Below are positions 7,180-16,096 of a stretch of DNA of 64,000 nt, one piece after another. The DNA is taken from positions 4,176,501-4,240,500 of the forward strand of contig NZ_CP050063.1 of the NCBI RefSeq assembly GCF_011604685.1, in the 5' to 3' direction. Under the pieces are notes generated by a model. That model searched no databases, was not told the origin of the DNA, and saw nothing but the letters and a program-made list of their open reading frames with translations. The position numbers and the translations under genes were made by a program. Numbering within the stretch: the first letter of the stretch is position 1; every line of letters begins with the position of its first letter. The stretch is from Spirosoma aureum (lineage in GTDB: Bacteria > Bacteroidota > Bacteroidia > Cytophagales > Spirosomataceae).

Positions 7180-8676
7180 ATGGAGAATCACATACTGAAC
7201 AGTGTTGCGCCAGTTCATGAAGCCGGTATCGTAAAACGAAAAAAGACACGTCCCCGAATTGGTGTGTTTGGGGTAGGTTATTTTAAGTATTGGAGCCAGT
7301 TTGACGGATTATTAGACGATCTGTTGAAAAAACAGGCTGTTTTTATTGAGAAAATAGAATCAATGAACTCGGTCGAAATCATCGATTTTGGACTGGTCGA
7401 CGACGTAACGAAAGCCTATGAGCTTGTTCCAAAACTCAATGCGGCAAATCTGGATCTGATTTTCTGTGATATGCTTACCTATGCCACGTCGAGCACGTTT
7501 GGCGTAATCATCAAAAGCATCGAAACACCGATTGTACTGGTTGCCCTTCAGCCCGATAAAGCGATGGATTACAGCCATGCTTCTACGTATCTGCAATTGT
7601 ATAACGATGATATCTGTGCCTTGCCTGAGTTTGCCGGGGTAGCCGTTCGGATGGGTAAAAAAGTGCCGCAGATGATAATTGGGACTTTGTATGACGACCC
7701 CGCCGTTGATCGTGAACTCGAGGAATATTGCCGAATCGCGGCAGTTCTACATGATTTGAAAACGGCCAAAATCGGGCATATCGGTCATCCAATTGAAGCC
7801 ATGCTCGATATGCACTCTGATTCAACTATGCTGACGGCTCATTTTGGCGCACACATTGTTCAGTGCGAGGCTCATGAAATTGTTACGCAGTACCATCAGG
7901 CCACCGACGCAGAAATAGATGCGGTGAAAGAGCGAATTCTGGCTTTTTTTGATACGCCTGATCCTGTCTCTGACCCAATTTCCGAAAAGCTAAGGGATTC
8001 TGATCTACACATAGCTGCGCAGGCGGCTGTAGCATTGGAAAAATTCATTAAAGCTAAAAAGCTCGATGGGTTAGCCTATTACTACGATGGGCCGGAAGGT
8101 AGCGATACACGGGTCGTTATGTCGAATCTGATCGTCGGCAATTCACTACTCCAGGGTGCTGGCTTTCCCATGTGTGGCGAATCGGATTTGAAAACCTGTA
8201 TAGCGATGCTTATCATGGAGCGGCTGGGCATTGGGGGCAGCTTCGCCGAATTTCATCCCGTCGATTTCAAGGAAGATTTTGTATTGGTTGGTCATGATGG
8301 CCCCCACAATATTGCCATTGCCGAAGGCCAGCCTGTGTTGCGGAGCCTGAAAAAATACCACGGTAAGCCAGGTTTCGGCGCCGGTGTCGAATTCAAGATC
8401 AAAGAAGGACCCATTACGATGCTGAGCATCAACTCAACCTATGAGGGCAAAATGAAATTCATCATTGCTGAAGGCGAATCCATCGCGGGTCCAATACCAC
8501 CGACCGGTAATACCAACACGCGGGGTTTTTTCAAACCGGATGTCCGCACGTTCCTCAAACGATGGATCAAAGAAGGCCCAACGCACCATTTTGCCCTGGG
8601 TGTCGGCCACCATGCCGAAACGATTCAAAAGATTGCCGATTACCTGAAAGTCGAATCCGTCATCATTGACGGATAA
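7180..8676 (+). CDS. L-arabinose/L-fucose isomerase-family sugar isomerase
   Basis: 498 aa, as long as AraA. It has the isomerase fold start (RPRIGVFGVGYFKYWSQFDGL) and four residues in the places of the AraA Mn2+ ligands and catalytic acids: Glu about 334 (MCGESDLKT), Glu about 357 (AEFHPVDF), a His in GHDGPHN (about 372-377) and His about 477 (GVGHHAE). The overall sequence diverges from classical AraA, so arabinose is not certain as substrate. The enzyme would interconvert an aldose and a ketose in the cytoplasm. It heads a run with SusC/SusD and glycosidases, 36 nt before SusC, which suggests a sugar freed by this locus. Confidence 0.78.
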   Translation: MENHILNSVAPVHEAGIVKRKKTRPRIGVFGVGYFKYWSQFDGLLDDLLKKQAVFIEKIESMNSVEIIDFGLVDDVTKAYELVPKLNAANLDLIFCDMLTYATSSTFGVIIKSIETPIVLVALQPDKAMDYSHASTYLQLYNDDICALPEFAGVAVRMGKKVPQMIIGTLYDDPAVDRELEEYCRIAAVLHDLKTAKIGHIGHPIEAMLDMHSDSTMLTAHFGAHIVQCEAHEIVTQYHQATDAEIDAVKERILAFFDTPDPVSDPISEKLRDSDLHIAAQAAVALEKFIKAKKLDGLAYYYDGPEGSDTRVVMSNLIVGNSLLQGAGFPMCGESDLKTCIAMLIMERLGIGGSFAEFHPVDFKEDFVLVGHDGPHNIAIAEGQPVLRSLKKYHGKPGFGAGVEFKIKEGPITMLSINSTYEGKMKFIIAEGESIAGPIPPTGNTNTRGFFKPDVRTFLKRWIKEGPTHHFALGVGHHAETIQKIADYLKVESVIIDG

Positions 8677-8712
8677 GATTGCCTGACTACTTAAATCCTT
8701 AATCTCTAACTT

Positions 8713-11700
8713 ATGAACCATTTTTTATTCCATCGGCTACGGCTCCTGGTGATTGGGAGCATGTTGAGTGTTTTAGCCGTCGTACAGGTTGTATCTGCTC
8801 AATCAACCAAAGGGTTGGTAAGCGGTAAAATCACGGCCGACGAAGACGGTGAAGCATTGGTTGGCGCAACCATCACGGAAAAAGGGACCACAAACGGAAC
8901 GACGACCGATACGAATGGCAGTTTTAAACTCAATGTTTCGGCCAATGCAACGCTGGTTATCAGCTTTATTGGTTATGCTCCTCAGGAAATTGCCGTTACG
9001 AATGGCAATGGACAACCGCGTTCAACCATTAATGTCGCACTGAAAACCGATCAGCAGCAATTGCAGGATGTGGTTGTGGTTGGCTACGGAACACAGCGCA
9101 AAAAAGATCTTACGGGCTCTATCGTCAACCTTACCAGTAAAGACCTGGTGCCGGTACCCTCAGCCACAAGCGTCGATCAGATGATGCAGGGAAAAGTGGC
9201 CGGTGTGCAAATCACGCAAACTTCGGGTGCGCCGGGGGGAAATGTCAACGTGATTGTTCGGGGGATCAGCTCCATTACGGGTGGGAATTCACCCCTGTAT
9301 GTGGTGGACGGATATGCCATTGGCACGGGGGGAGGAGGTTCCGATTTGAGTACGTTCAGTTCGAACTCCTATACGGCCAGTGGCATTGCCAATAGTAGTT
9401 CAACGAACCGCATCAACCCCCTCAGCATCATTAATCCTGCTGATATTGAGTCGATTCAGGTGTTAAAGGATGCATCGGCAACGGCTATTTATGGCTCACG
9501 TGGTTCCAACGGGGTGATTATCATTACCACCAAACGGGGCAAATTAGGCAAACCTACCATCAGCTTCGAACATTCGACCGGAGTTCAGGAATTGGCCAGA
9601 AAGATGAAGCTGTTAACACCCCGCCAATATGCTGAATTCGTCGCCGAAGGACGCGACAACGCCTGGGTGTTTGCAGGCGGGAAAGCATCTGATCCGAACA
9701 ATGTGCGCAGCACCGCAACCCAGGTCAAACCTGAATTTCGGAATCCGGGTCAGTTTGCCGACGAAGGCTATGGAACGGACTGGCAGGACGTCATTTTCCG
9801 AAAAGGGATGGTTCAGAATTACCAGCTCTCAGCCAGTGGAACCAGTAAGGATGTCAGTTATTACGTGTCAGGCGGCTATTTCAACCAGAAAGGAATCATC
9901 ATCGGCTCTGACTTCAGCAAATTTACCCTGCGTACCAACATCGATGCCCAACTTACTCAACGCCTGAAAATTGGTGCTTCATTTTCCGGCGCACACTCGT
10001 ATGGCGATTTTGCGCGCGCTGAAGGTCACCTGCAATTCCGGGGATTGATTTCGGCTGCACTGGCGAGCGATCCGACCATTCCGGTATATAATGCCGATGG
10101 AACGCCCTATTCTGAGTTTTCTAGCCCAACGGGTATTCCGGTCGAAAATCCGGTGGTAATTGCCGCTGAATTTTCGGATAAACGTAACAACACCAATGTG
10201 TTCACCAATAATTACCTGCAATTCGAACTGGCACCGGGACTCATACTGAAAACATCGGTTGGCGTGAATTATTCCAACAATGTGACACGTTTATGGAAAT
10301 CGTCGAAGGTGGGGCTGGCAACCAGTCGGACGGGAGCGGCTACGGCGGGTTCAACCGAAGTGAAAAGCCTGAACTGGCTGAACGAAAATACCCTGAATTA
10401 TCGGCATAAGTTTGGAGGAAAACACGACATCGATGCCTTGGTAGGCTATACCATCCAGAAAAATTCGGATGAAATTTTGCAGGCTGGAGCCACCGGTTTC
10501 TCGACGGATTATGTCCCTTATCTGGCCGCCGGTACCGTCTCGACGGGAACGAATTACATCAGCGAATGGGCGATCATGTCGTGGCTGGCCCGGGTCAATT
10601 ACACCTATGCCGGAAAGTACTTACTGACCGCTACCATTCGACAGGATGGCAGCTCACGGTTCGGCGCAAAAAATCGCTGGGGCACGTTCCCGTCGATTTC
10701 AGCGGCTTACCGTTTGTCAGATGAGCCATTTATGAAATCGGCCAGCTTTATCAGTGATCTGAAACTCAGGGCCAGTTTTGGGGTTTCGGGTAATAACCTG
10801 ATCCCAAATTATGCCACTCAGGGATTGCTGGGCGTCGCACGCACCGTATCGAACGGGCAGATTGTATCGGGCGTAGTGCCGAACAGTTTAGCGAATGACG
10901 AACTGACCTGGGAGCAATCTGTACAATCGAACGTCGGTCTGGATTTGTCGCTGTTTCAGAACAGATTGTCGTTTACGGTCGATGCCTATCAGGCGTACAA
11001 GAAGAACCTGCTGCTGAACGTAACCTTACCATCCGCTTCCGGCTTTAGCACGTCAGTTCAGAACATTGGCGAGGTCGAAAATAAGGGGATCGAATTAACG
11101 GTTAATTCGCAGAACATCGGCAAAGGTCCATTTCAGTGGAATACCGATTTCAACATCAGCTGGAACCGCAATAAAGTGCTGGCACTCAACTCCGAAGCGG
11201 CCCGGATCGTCACCTCCGATTATCAGGTTGCGCAGGTTGGCTACCCGATTTCCAGTTTCCGTCTCCTCAACATTCTGGGCGTTTTCCAGACACCGGAGGA
11301 AATCAGCAAAAACCCAACCCAGAATCCCAGAGTGCAGCCGGGCGATTACAAATACCAGGATGCGGATGGCAACGGTACGATCAATACGTCGGATAGGACG
11401 ATTGTCGGTAATCCCTGGCCCAAATTTACCTGGGGTCTCGGTAATCGCTTCAGTTTCAAGAATTTCGCGTTGAGCATTAGCCTGAACGGTACTTATGGCA
11501 ATCAGATTTATTTCCAGGGTGGCGAGGTGTCTTTGAATGGAGCCGGGGTTCAGAATCAGCTAGCGTCGATGGCAGATCGCTGGAAGTCACCGGAAAATCC
11601 GGGTGCTGGCTTGTACAGCCGGGCAATTCGGAACGATTATGCCTTTGGCTTTAGCGCCGGAACGACCAAATACCTGTTCGACGGTTCGTTCACCCGCATT

Positions 11701-11928
11701 CGGGATGTTAATCTTTCCTACACGTTCCCATCCACGGTCATTAGTAAATTGAAACTCCAGGCCCTATCCGTCTATGCCGATGTGACGAACCTGTACACCT
11801 TCACGAACTATCCGGGTTATGATCCGGAAGGCAGCACCGGGGGCGATAACCTGGCCAAGAGTGGCGTCGACTTTTTCTCGTATCCGAACCCACGGACATA
11901 TACCGTTGGCCTGCGCGTAACTTTTTAA
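8713..11928 (+). CDS. SusC/RagA-family TonB-dependent outer-membrane transporter
   Basis: 1071 aa. A signal peptide (ending VVSAQ) is followed by a carboxypeptidase-regulatory-like domain (about residues 35-110: GKITADEDGEALVGATITEK, ISFIGYAPQEIAV), a plug (about 120-240: VVVVGYGTQRKKDLTGSI, VIVRGISSITGGNSPLYVVDGY, IQVLKDASATAIYGSRGSNGV) and a beta-barrel ending in aromatic-rich TYTVGLRVTF. It pulls glycans bound by its SusD partner across the outer membrane using TonB energy. SusD follows after 32 nt. The plug is full length and nothing is broken. Confidence 0.96.
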   Translation: MNHFLFHRLRLLVIGSMLSVLAVVQVVSAQSTKGLVSGKITADEDGEALVGATITEKGTTNGTTTDTNGSFKLNVSANATLVISFIGYAPQEIAVTNGNGQPRSTINVALKTDQQQLQDVVVVGYGTQRKKDLTGSIVNLTSKDLVPVPSATSVDQMMQGKVAGVQITQTSGAPGGNVNVIVRGISSITGGNSPLYVVDGYAIGTGGGGSDLSTFSSNSYTASGIANSSSTNRINPLSIINPADIESIQVLKDASATAIYGSRGSNGVIIITTKRGKLGKPTISFEHSTGVQELARKMKLLTPRQYAEFVAEGRDNAWVFAGGKASDPNNVRSTATQVKPEFRNPGQFADEGYGTDWQDVIFRKGMVQNYQLSASGTSKDVSYYVSGGYFNQKGIIIGSDFSKFTLRTNIDAQLTQRLKIGASFSGAHSYGDFARAEGHLQFRGLISAALASDPTIPVYNADGTPYSEFSSPTGIPVENPVVIAAEFSDKRNNTNVFTNNYLQFELAPGLILKTSVGVNYSNNVTRLWKSSKVGLATSRTGAATAGSTEVKSLNWLNENTLNYRHKFGGKHDIDALVGYTIQKNSDEILQAGATGFSTDYVPYLAAGTVSTGTNYISEWAIMSWLARVNYTYAGKYLLTATIRQDGSSRFGAKNRWGTFPSISAAYRLSDEPFMKSASFISDLKLRASFGVSGNNLIPNYATQGLLGVARTVSNGQIVSGVVPNSLANDELTWEQSVQSNVGLDLSLFQNRLSFTVDAYQAYKKNLLLNVTLPSASGFSTSVQNIGEVENKGIELTVNSQNIGKGPFQWNTDFNISWNRNKVLALNSEAARIVTSDYQVAQVGYPISSFRLLNILGVFQTPEEISKNPTQNPRVQPGDYKYQDADGNGTINTSDRTIVGNPWPKFTWGLGNRFSFKNFALSISLNGTYGNQIYFQGGEVSLNGAGVQNQLASMADRWKSPENPGAGLYSRAIRNDYAFGFSAGTTKYLFDGSFTRIRDVNLSYTFPSTVISKLKLQALSVYADVTNLYTFTNYPGYDPEGSTGGDNLAKSGVDFFSYPNPRTYTVGLRVTF

Positions 11929-11960
11929 TCACTCCATTGATTAATACTCCTTTTACTGCC

Positions 11961-13397
11961 ATGAAAAAGCGAATACTGGCCATATTGTTTCTGACGGCCA
12001 CTTTATCATCTTGCCAGGATTTTCTGAACCTGAAGCCAGCATACCAGATTAGTGATCAGAGTTTCTACCAGAATCAGAATGATTTTGAGACGGCGCTGGT
12101 TGGGGTTTACAGTACCTCACGAGAGCTATACAGAGGCAGTGCGATTCAGTATATTGGCGAATTGTCGACCGATAACACTGAAATTCAGTGGTCATCGCCA
12201 TCCGCCGATGAGATGCAACTGGACCAGAATGGGGTTACGGCAACCAATGCTTTTGTTCGATCGATCTGGAATACATGCCTGTATACAATTTCGCAGTCGA
12301 CCAACCTACTGAACCGGATCGATGCAGTCAATTTCGATCAGACTGCCAAGAATCGGATTAAAGGCGAAGCGCAGTTTCTGCGGGCGTTCAGCTATTTTTA
12401 TCTGGTTCGTTTGTTTGGCAATGTGCCTATCACGACGCAAACGTTCAGCAGCCCGGCACAGGTAGCAGCCGCCGATTTAACGCTGAAGCCCAAAGAAGAG
12501 GTTTACAAATTGATACTGGCCGATTTGACCAGTGCCGAAACGCTTTTGCCCGCCACGCTGAATGCCGACAAAACCAGGGCTTCGCAAATGACGGTGAAAG
12601 CCCTGCTGGGCAAAGTATACCTGACTCAACTGAGTTACGATCTGGCAGCTACCAAACTGAAAGAAGTGATCGATTCAAAGCAGTATTCGCTGGTTGCCGA
12701 TTATAAGTCACTGTCGACCAACGGTAATGTCAATCTGCCGGAAACGCTTCTGGAAGTTGATTACCTGTCGGGCCAAACACTGGGCAATAACTATTCGTCG
12801 TTGTTCACACCCGCCATTACGAGTATGGCTATCTTTCCGGGAAATGCACAGGGGTCGGGCCGTATCGTGCCAACGCTGGACTTGATCAAAGCCTATGAAA
12901 ACAGCGACGCCCGTAAGGCCATATCGGTCAACGATTCGGTTCTGTTGATCGGGGGCAAGAAATCATACAGTCGTTATGGATTGAAATTTGTGGATTTCAA
13001 AGCCGTTGATCCGGGCGATGGGAGTGTTTCATTCACGATACTTCGCTATGCCGATGTATTGCTGATGTATGCTGAAGTGCTGAATGAACAGGGCAAAACA
13101 ACGGATGCGCTCCCGTACATCAATCAGGTTCGGCAGCGTGTCAAGCTACCCGTTCTGGCTGGTCTTTCGCAGGCTGATTTACGACTGGCGCTTGAACGCG
13201 AACGGCGGGTAGAATTCCTGTATGAAGGTCATCGGTGGTTCGATCTGGTCCGGACCGGGCGGGCGCAGACAGTCCTGAATGCCCATTATGTCAGTCAGAA
13301 ACTTAACTTTTCGGTTCAGGATTTTGAAGTTTTATTTCCTATTCCGCAAGCCGAAATCGACCTGAATCCCAAACTGAAGCAGAATCCGGGCTATTGA
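11961..13397 (+). CDS. SusD/RagB-family glycan-binding lipoprotein
   Basis: About 478 aa from ATG 11961; a TTG at 11937 is less likely because it would lengthen the lipoprotein signal. MKKRILAILFLTATLSSC ends in a lipobox Cys. SusD features include DFLNLKPAYQISDQSFYQNQNDFETALVGVY, the TPR helices around RIKGEAQFLRAFSYFYLVRLFGNVPI, and the C-terminal LALERERRVEFLYEGHRWFDLVRTGRA. It sits on SusC at the cell surface and captures the oligosaccharide. Confidence 0.95.
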   Translation: MKKRILAILFLTATLSSCQDFLNLKPAYQISDQSFYQNQNDFETALVGVYSTSRELYRGSAIQYIGELSTDNTEIQWSSPSADEMQLDQNGVTATNAFVRSIWNTCLYTISQSTNLLNRIDAVNFDQTAKNRIKGEAQFLRAFSYFYLVRLFGNVPITTQTFSSPAQVAAADLTLKPKEEVYKLILADLTSAETLLPATLNADKTRASQMTVKALLGKVYLTQLSYDLAATKLKEVIDSKQYSLVADYKSLSTNGNVNLPETLLEVDYLSGQTLGNNYSSLFTPAITSMAIFPGNAQGSGRIVPTLDLIKAYENSDARKAISVNDSVLLIGGKKSYSRYGLKFVDFKAVDPGDGSVSFTILRYADVLLMYAEVLNEQGKTTDALPYINQVRQRVKLPVLAGLSQADLRLALERERRVEFLYEGHRWFDLVRTGRAQTVLNAHYVSQKLNFSVQDFEVLFPIPQAEIDLNPKLKQNPGY

Positions 13398-13435
13398 TCG
13401 CACAACATTGGTGGAATTCCATTTGTCTATTTTTT

Positions 13436-13493
13436 TGTCATGCTGATGAAGGGTGCAACTTAACATAAAGATGCGACCTTCATCAGCATGACA
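13436..13493. repeat. Long inverted repeat after SusD (possible interspersed element)
   Basis: TGTCATGCTGATGAAGG (13436-13452) pairs perfectly with CCTTCATCAGCATGACA (13477-13493) across a 24-nt loop. The 17-bp arms resemble the TGTCATGCTGA...-type palindromic repeats scattered in many Bacteroidota genomes. It may also end or attenuate transcription between SusD and the next gene. Confidence 0.6.
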
Positions 13494-13517
13494 GAATTCA
13501 ACCCATACCTTTAACTC

Positions 13518-16067
13518 ATGCGTTCCCAAGCCTTACTCTTACTCTGCCTGCTCACCGTAGCCATTTTTGGTTTTACGTATTCGGAAATGTCCATAACCGA
13601 TACGCCAAATCTGGACAACTCGACGCTACGCGGAAAGTCATTCAACAACATCACGCTGGAAGCGTCGCTCAAACCATTTAAGAAGAACGACAAGGCTTAT
13701 ATTCAGCAGGTTGCTGCCGAGCTTTTTACGCAATGGTCGGCCTTGTTGCGCCATACCGACACGGTTTCGGTGATGCTCTGGACATCGGATGGATCGGAGA
13801 TTCTGGATTACAAAGGCAAACTGGATCAGCCGCTCGAATGGGCGCGCTATATCGGTAACCCCAACACCGAGCACGAAGTCGGTTCGGGACCGAAAGAATT
13901 GTCGCTTCACGAACGGGCCTATGTGTACATGGAAAACCCGCCTGCGTTTACGTACGGGGATTTGAAGTTCATAATTCAAACGCTGAAAGAAACGGGTCAG
14001 CGAATTACCGGCAAACCTGTTCGAATTGGCGCTACATTTGATCCGGGGCCGGAGTTTGCCAAGTCAGAATTTAAGTACAAAAAACACCCTGAAATTCTGG
14101 GTGGCAACGCCATGGGGCACAAGACCATGGTCAGTTGTTATTCGACCCTGAACGCCGATGCCGATGCCTATGCTGGCTTTCCAAAGGGAATTCCGGCCAA
14201 TACGCCTTTTGGTACGTTTCTGGGCCGGCAGAGCCAACATTTCCTGACCGATCTGGGGTACGACTTCATCTGGCTCAGCAATGGCTTTGGGTTCGGTGTC
14301 GAAGGCTGGTCATCGACGGGTGCTATCTTCAATGGGAAGGCGTTTGCGCCGGAAAAACTGGCGAATACGAAAGAATTGATTGCGGGATTCTGGAACCTGT
14401 TTCGCAAAGAGTGTCCTGAGTTTCAGATTCAAACCCGAGGCACCAACTTATCGACGGGGGCCGATTTAGCCCGCGATGGCGTTGATCTAAAGCAGATTTA
14501 CGGCGGCCATTACAACATGCTTCCTCCACCTAATTCGCCCTGGGCGGCCCTGGATGGTGATTTTGGGCTGGAAATGGTGGGCTACATGTCGCGAATGGCC
14601 GAGTTGCCCGACGAGCGCTATTTGTTTCGCTACTATACGCACGATCCCTGGTGGGTCAATAGCCCGTGGCTGGATCGTTACGGCCAGGAGCCGCACGATA
14701 TTTACCTGCCCATGTCCGTGGCGCGCATCAATGCGAAAGGCGAGATCCGTCTGCCTACGCACCTGAATTTCCTGACGGCCGATAATTCGTATGGGGAGAT
14801 GCCCGCTCAGGTGCCCGATGAAGTGACGCCCCATATTTTGAAAGCGCGATACGATTCGCCGACCGCGCCGGGCCCACTGGTTTGGGTTTATCCGTTCGAT
14901 GAATACCATAGCTGGGCCTACAAACAGCCCGACCGACTACCGGAAATTTATTACGGCGACTGGCTTATCCGGCAGGCCATTAACAATGGTTTTCCGTTAA
15001 ACACAATTACATCGACCGGTTCGCTTCAGAAAGTGTTAGCGACAAAACCGGCTTATTTCAGTGAGTCGATTCTGGTTTCCATTGTGCCGGAAGCCGGTTC
15101 TTCGCTCGAAAAAACGTTGATTGATTTTGTGCAGAATGGCGGCAAATTACTCATTTATGGCCCTGCCGACCATGCCGGACCTGCTTTTCTGAGTCTCCTA
15201 AACCTTCAGAATACCACTGCCCTCAACGGCGAGTTTCAGGTAAATTCGACTATAACGATCGACGAACTGACGAAAAAATATCCGAGCAAGATTGTCCACA
15301 ATGCACTTTTTTCGGGTGGGGGTGTTGCTACGCAGGTAAAGAATAAGGGTGATGCTGGCACCAAAATACTGGCAAAAATGACGCAGGCTGCGAACGAACG
15401 CGACGTGGTTTGGGTACGCGAAAAGCCGGAATGGAAGGGTGGCAAGGTGGCTTACGTGCGTGGCACCAATTCGAGCAAGTTTACGGGTGGAAAACTGCTG
15501 ACCCCCGACGACCCGGAGCAATTGTTTACCGGTCCGCTTTTGATGCGATACGTGCTGAATCAATTTGGACTGGATTACCGGATCGATAAGCGAAACCCAT
15601 CGGTTAAAAACCCCGTATTGACCATTTCCAGAGGTAGTAATGGCTTTTTCTTTTCGGGGTACTGCCCAAACACAACCATCACCCATCGGTTCAAGCTGCC
15701 GCAGGGAGCGCCCATTCTGACGGGCTACGAAACGGAGCTGGCGAATGGCTATTCGGTTTATTCCATGCCGAAAGCCTGGCATCGGGAAAGCCGTCTGTTT
15801 GTTGATCAGGCTGACGGAATCGTGTCGTGTCAGGAAATGACATCGGGAGTGAAGCATATGAAACGCTGTATTCGCCTGATGGGTCTGAAAAATGCAACCG
15901 TCCGTATTTACCCGGATGAAGGCATTACGGATGAGGGCCTGCATGTTTACACAAACACGAGCTATCCGTGGAAAAAAGGACAGACGGCTTTCAAGCCCGG
16001 TGACAAAAAGTACGGCAAGCATTACGTAGTAGAAAATGTAACAGGCGATTTGGTCGCGTTCTGGTGA
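13518..16067 (+). CDS. Large secreted protein of unknown family, possible glycoside hydrolase
   Basis: 849 aa with an N-terminal signal or anchor segment (ALLLLCLLTVAIFGFTYS). The first half (ITLEASLKPFKKNDKAYI, TVSVMLWTSDGSEIL, PVRIGATFDPGPEFAKSEF, DLGYDFIWLSNGFGFGVEGWSS) alternates strands and helices like a TIM barrel. About residues 505-570 (FSESILVSIVPEAGSSLEKTL, NGGKLLIYGPADHAGPAF) resemble a beta-galactosidase-type GATase-like domain. I cannot match it to a numbered CAZy family. It lies between SusD and the GH106 gene with 29 nt to the latter, which suggests an enzyme for the same glycan. The catalytic residues are not assigned. Confidence 0.5.
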   Translation: MRSQALLLLCLLTVAIFGFTYSEMSITDTPNLDNSTLRGKSFNNITLEASLKPFKKNDKAYIQQVAAELFTQWSALLRHTDTVSVMLWTSDGSEILDYKGKLDQPLEWARYIGNPNTEHEVGSGPKELSLHERAYVYMENPPAFTYGDLKFIIQTLKETGQRITGKPVRIGATFDPGPEFAKSEFKYKKHPEILGGNAMGHKTMVSCYSTLNADADAYAGFPKGIPANTPFGTFLGRQSQHFLTDLGYDFIWLSNGFGFGVEGWSSTGAIFNGKAFAPEKLANTKELIAGFWNLFRKECPEFQIQTRGTNLSTGADLARDGVDLKQIYGGHYNMLPPPNSPWAALDGDFGLEMVGYMSRMAELPDERYLFRYYTHDPWWVNSPWLDRYGQEPHDIYLPMSVARINAKGEIRLPTHLNFLTADNSYGEMPAQVPDEVTPHILKARYDSPTAPGPLVWVYPFDEYHSWAYKQPDRLPEIYYGDWLIRQAINNGFPLNTITSTGSLQKVLATKPAYFSESILVSIVPEAGSSLEKTLIDFVQNGGKLLIYGPADHAGPAFLSLLNLQNTTALNGEFQVNSTITIDELTKKYPSKIVHNALFSGGGVATQVKNKGDAGTKILAKMTQAANERDVVWVREKPEWKGGKVAYVRGTNSSKFTGGKLLTPDDPEQLFTGPLLMRYVLNQFGLDYRIDKRNPSVKNPVLTISRGSNGFFFSGYCPNTTITHRFKLPQGAPILTGYETELANGYSVYSMPKAWHRESRLFVDQADGIVSCQEMTSGVKHMKRCIRLMGLKNATVRIYPDEGITDEGLHVYTNTSYPWKKGQTAFKPGDKKYGKHYVVENVTGDLVAFW

Positions 16068-16096
16068 TAAACTTTTAATACCCAACCTCCTTTCTT

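Noticed and set aside
15198..16085. Long minus-strand frame of 295 codons
   Set aside because: It lies wholly opposite the 849-aa gene, has no recognisable domain and reflects the codon pattern of the real strand.
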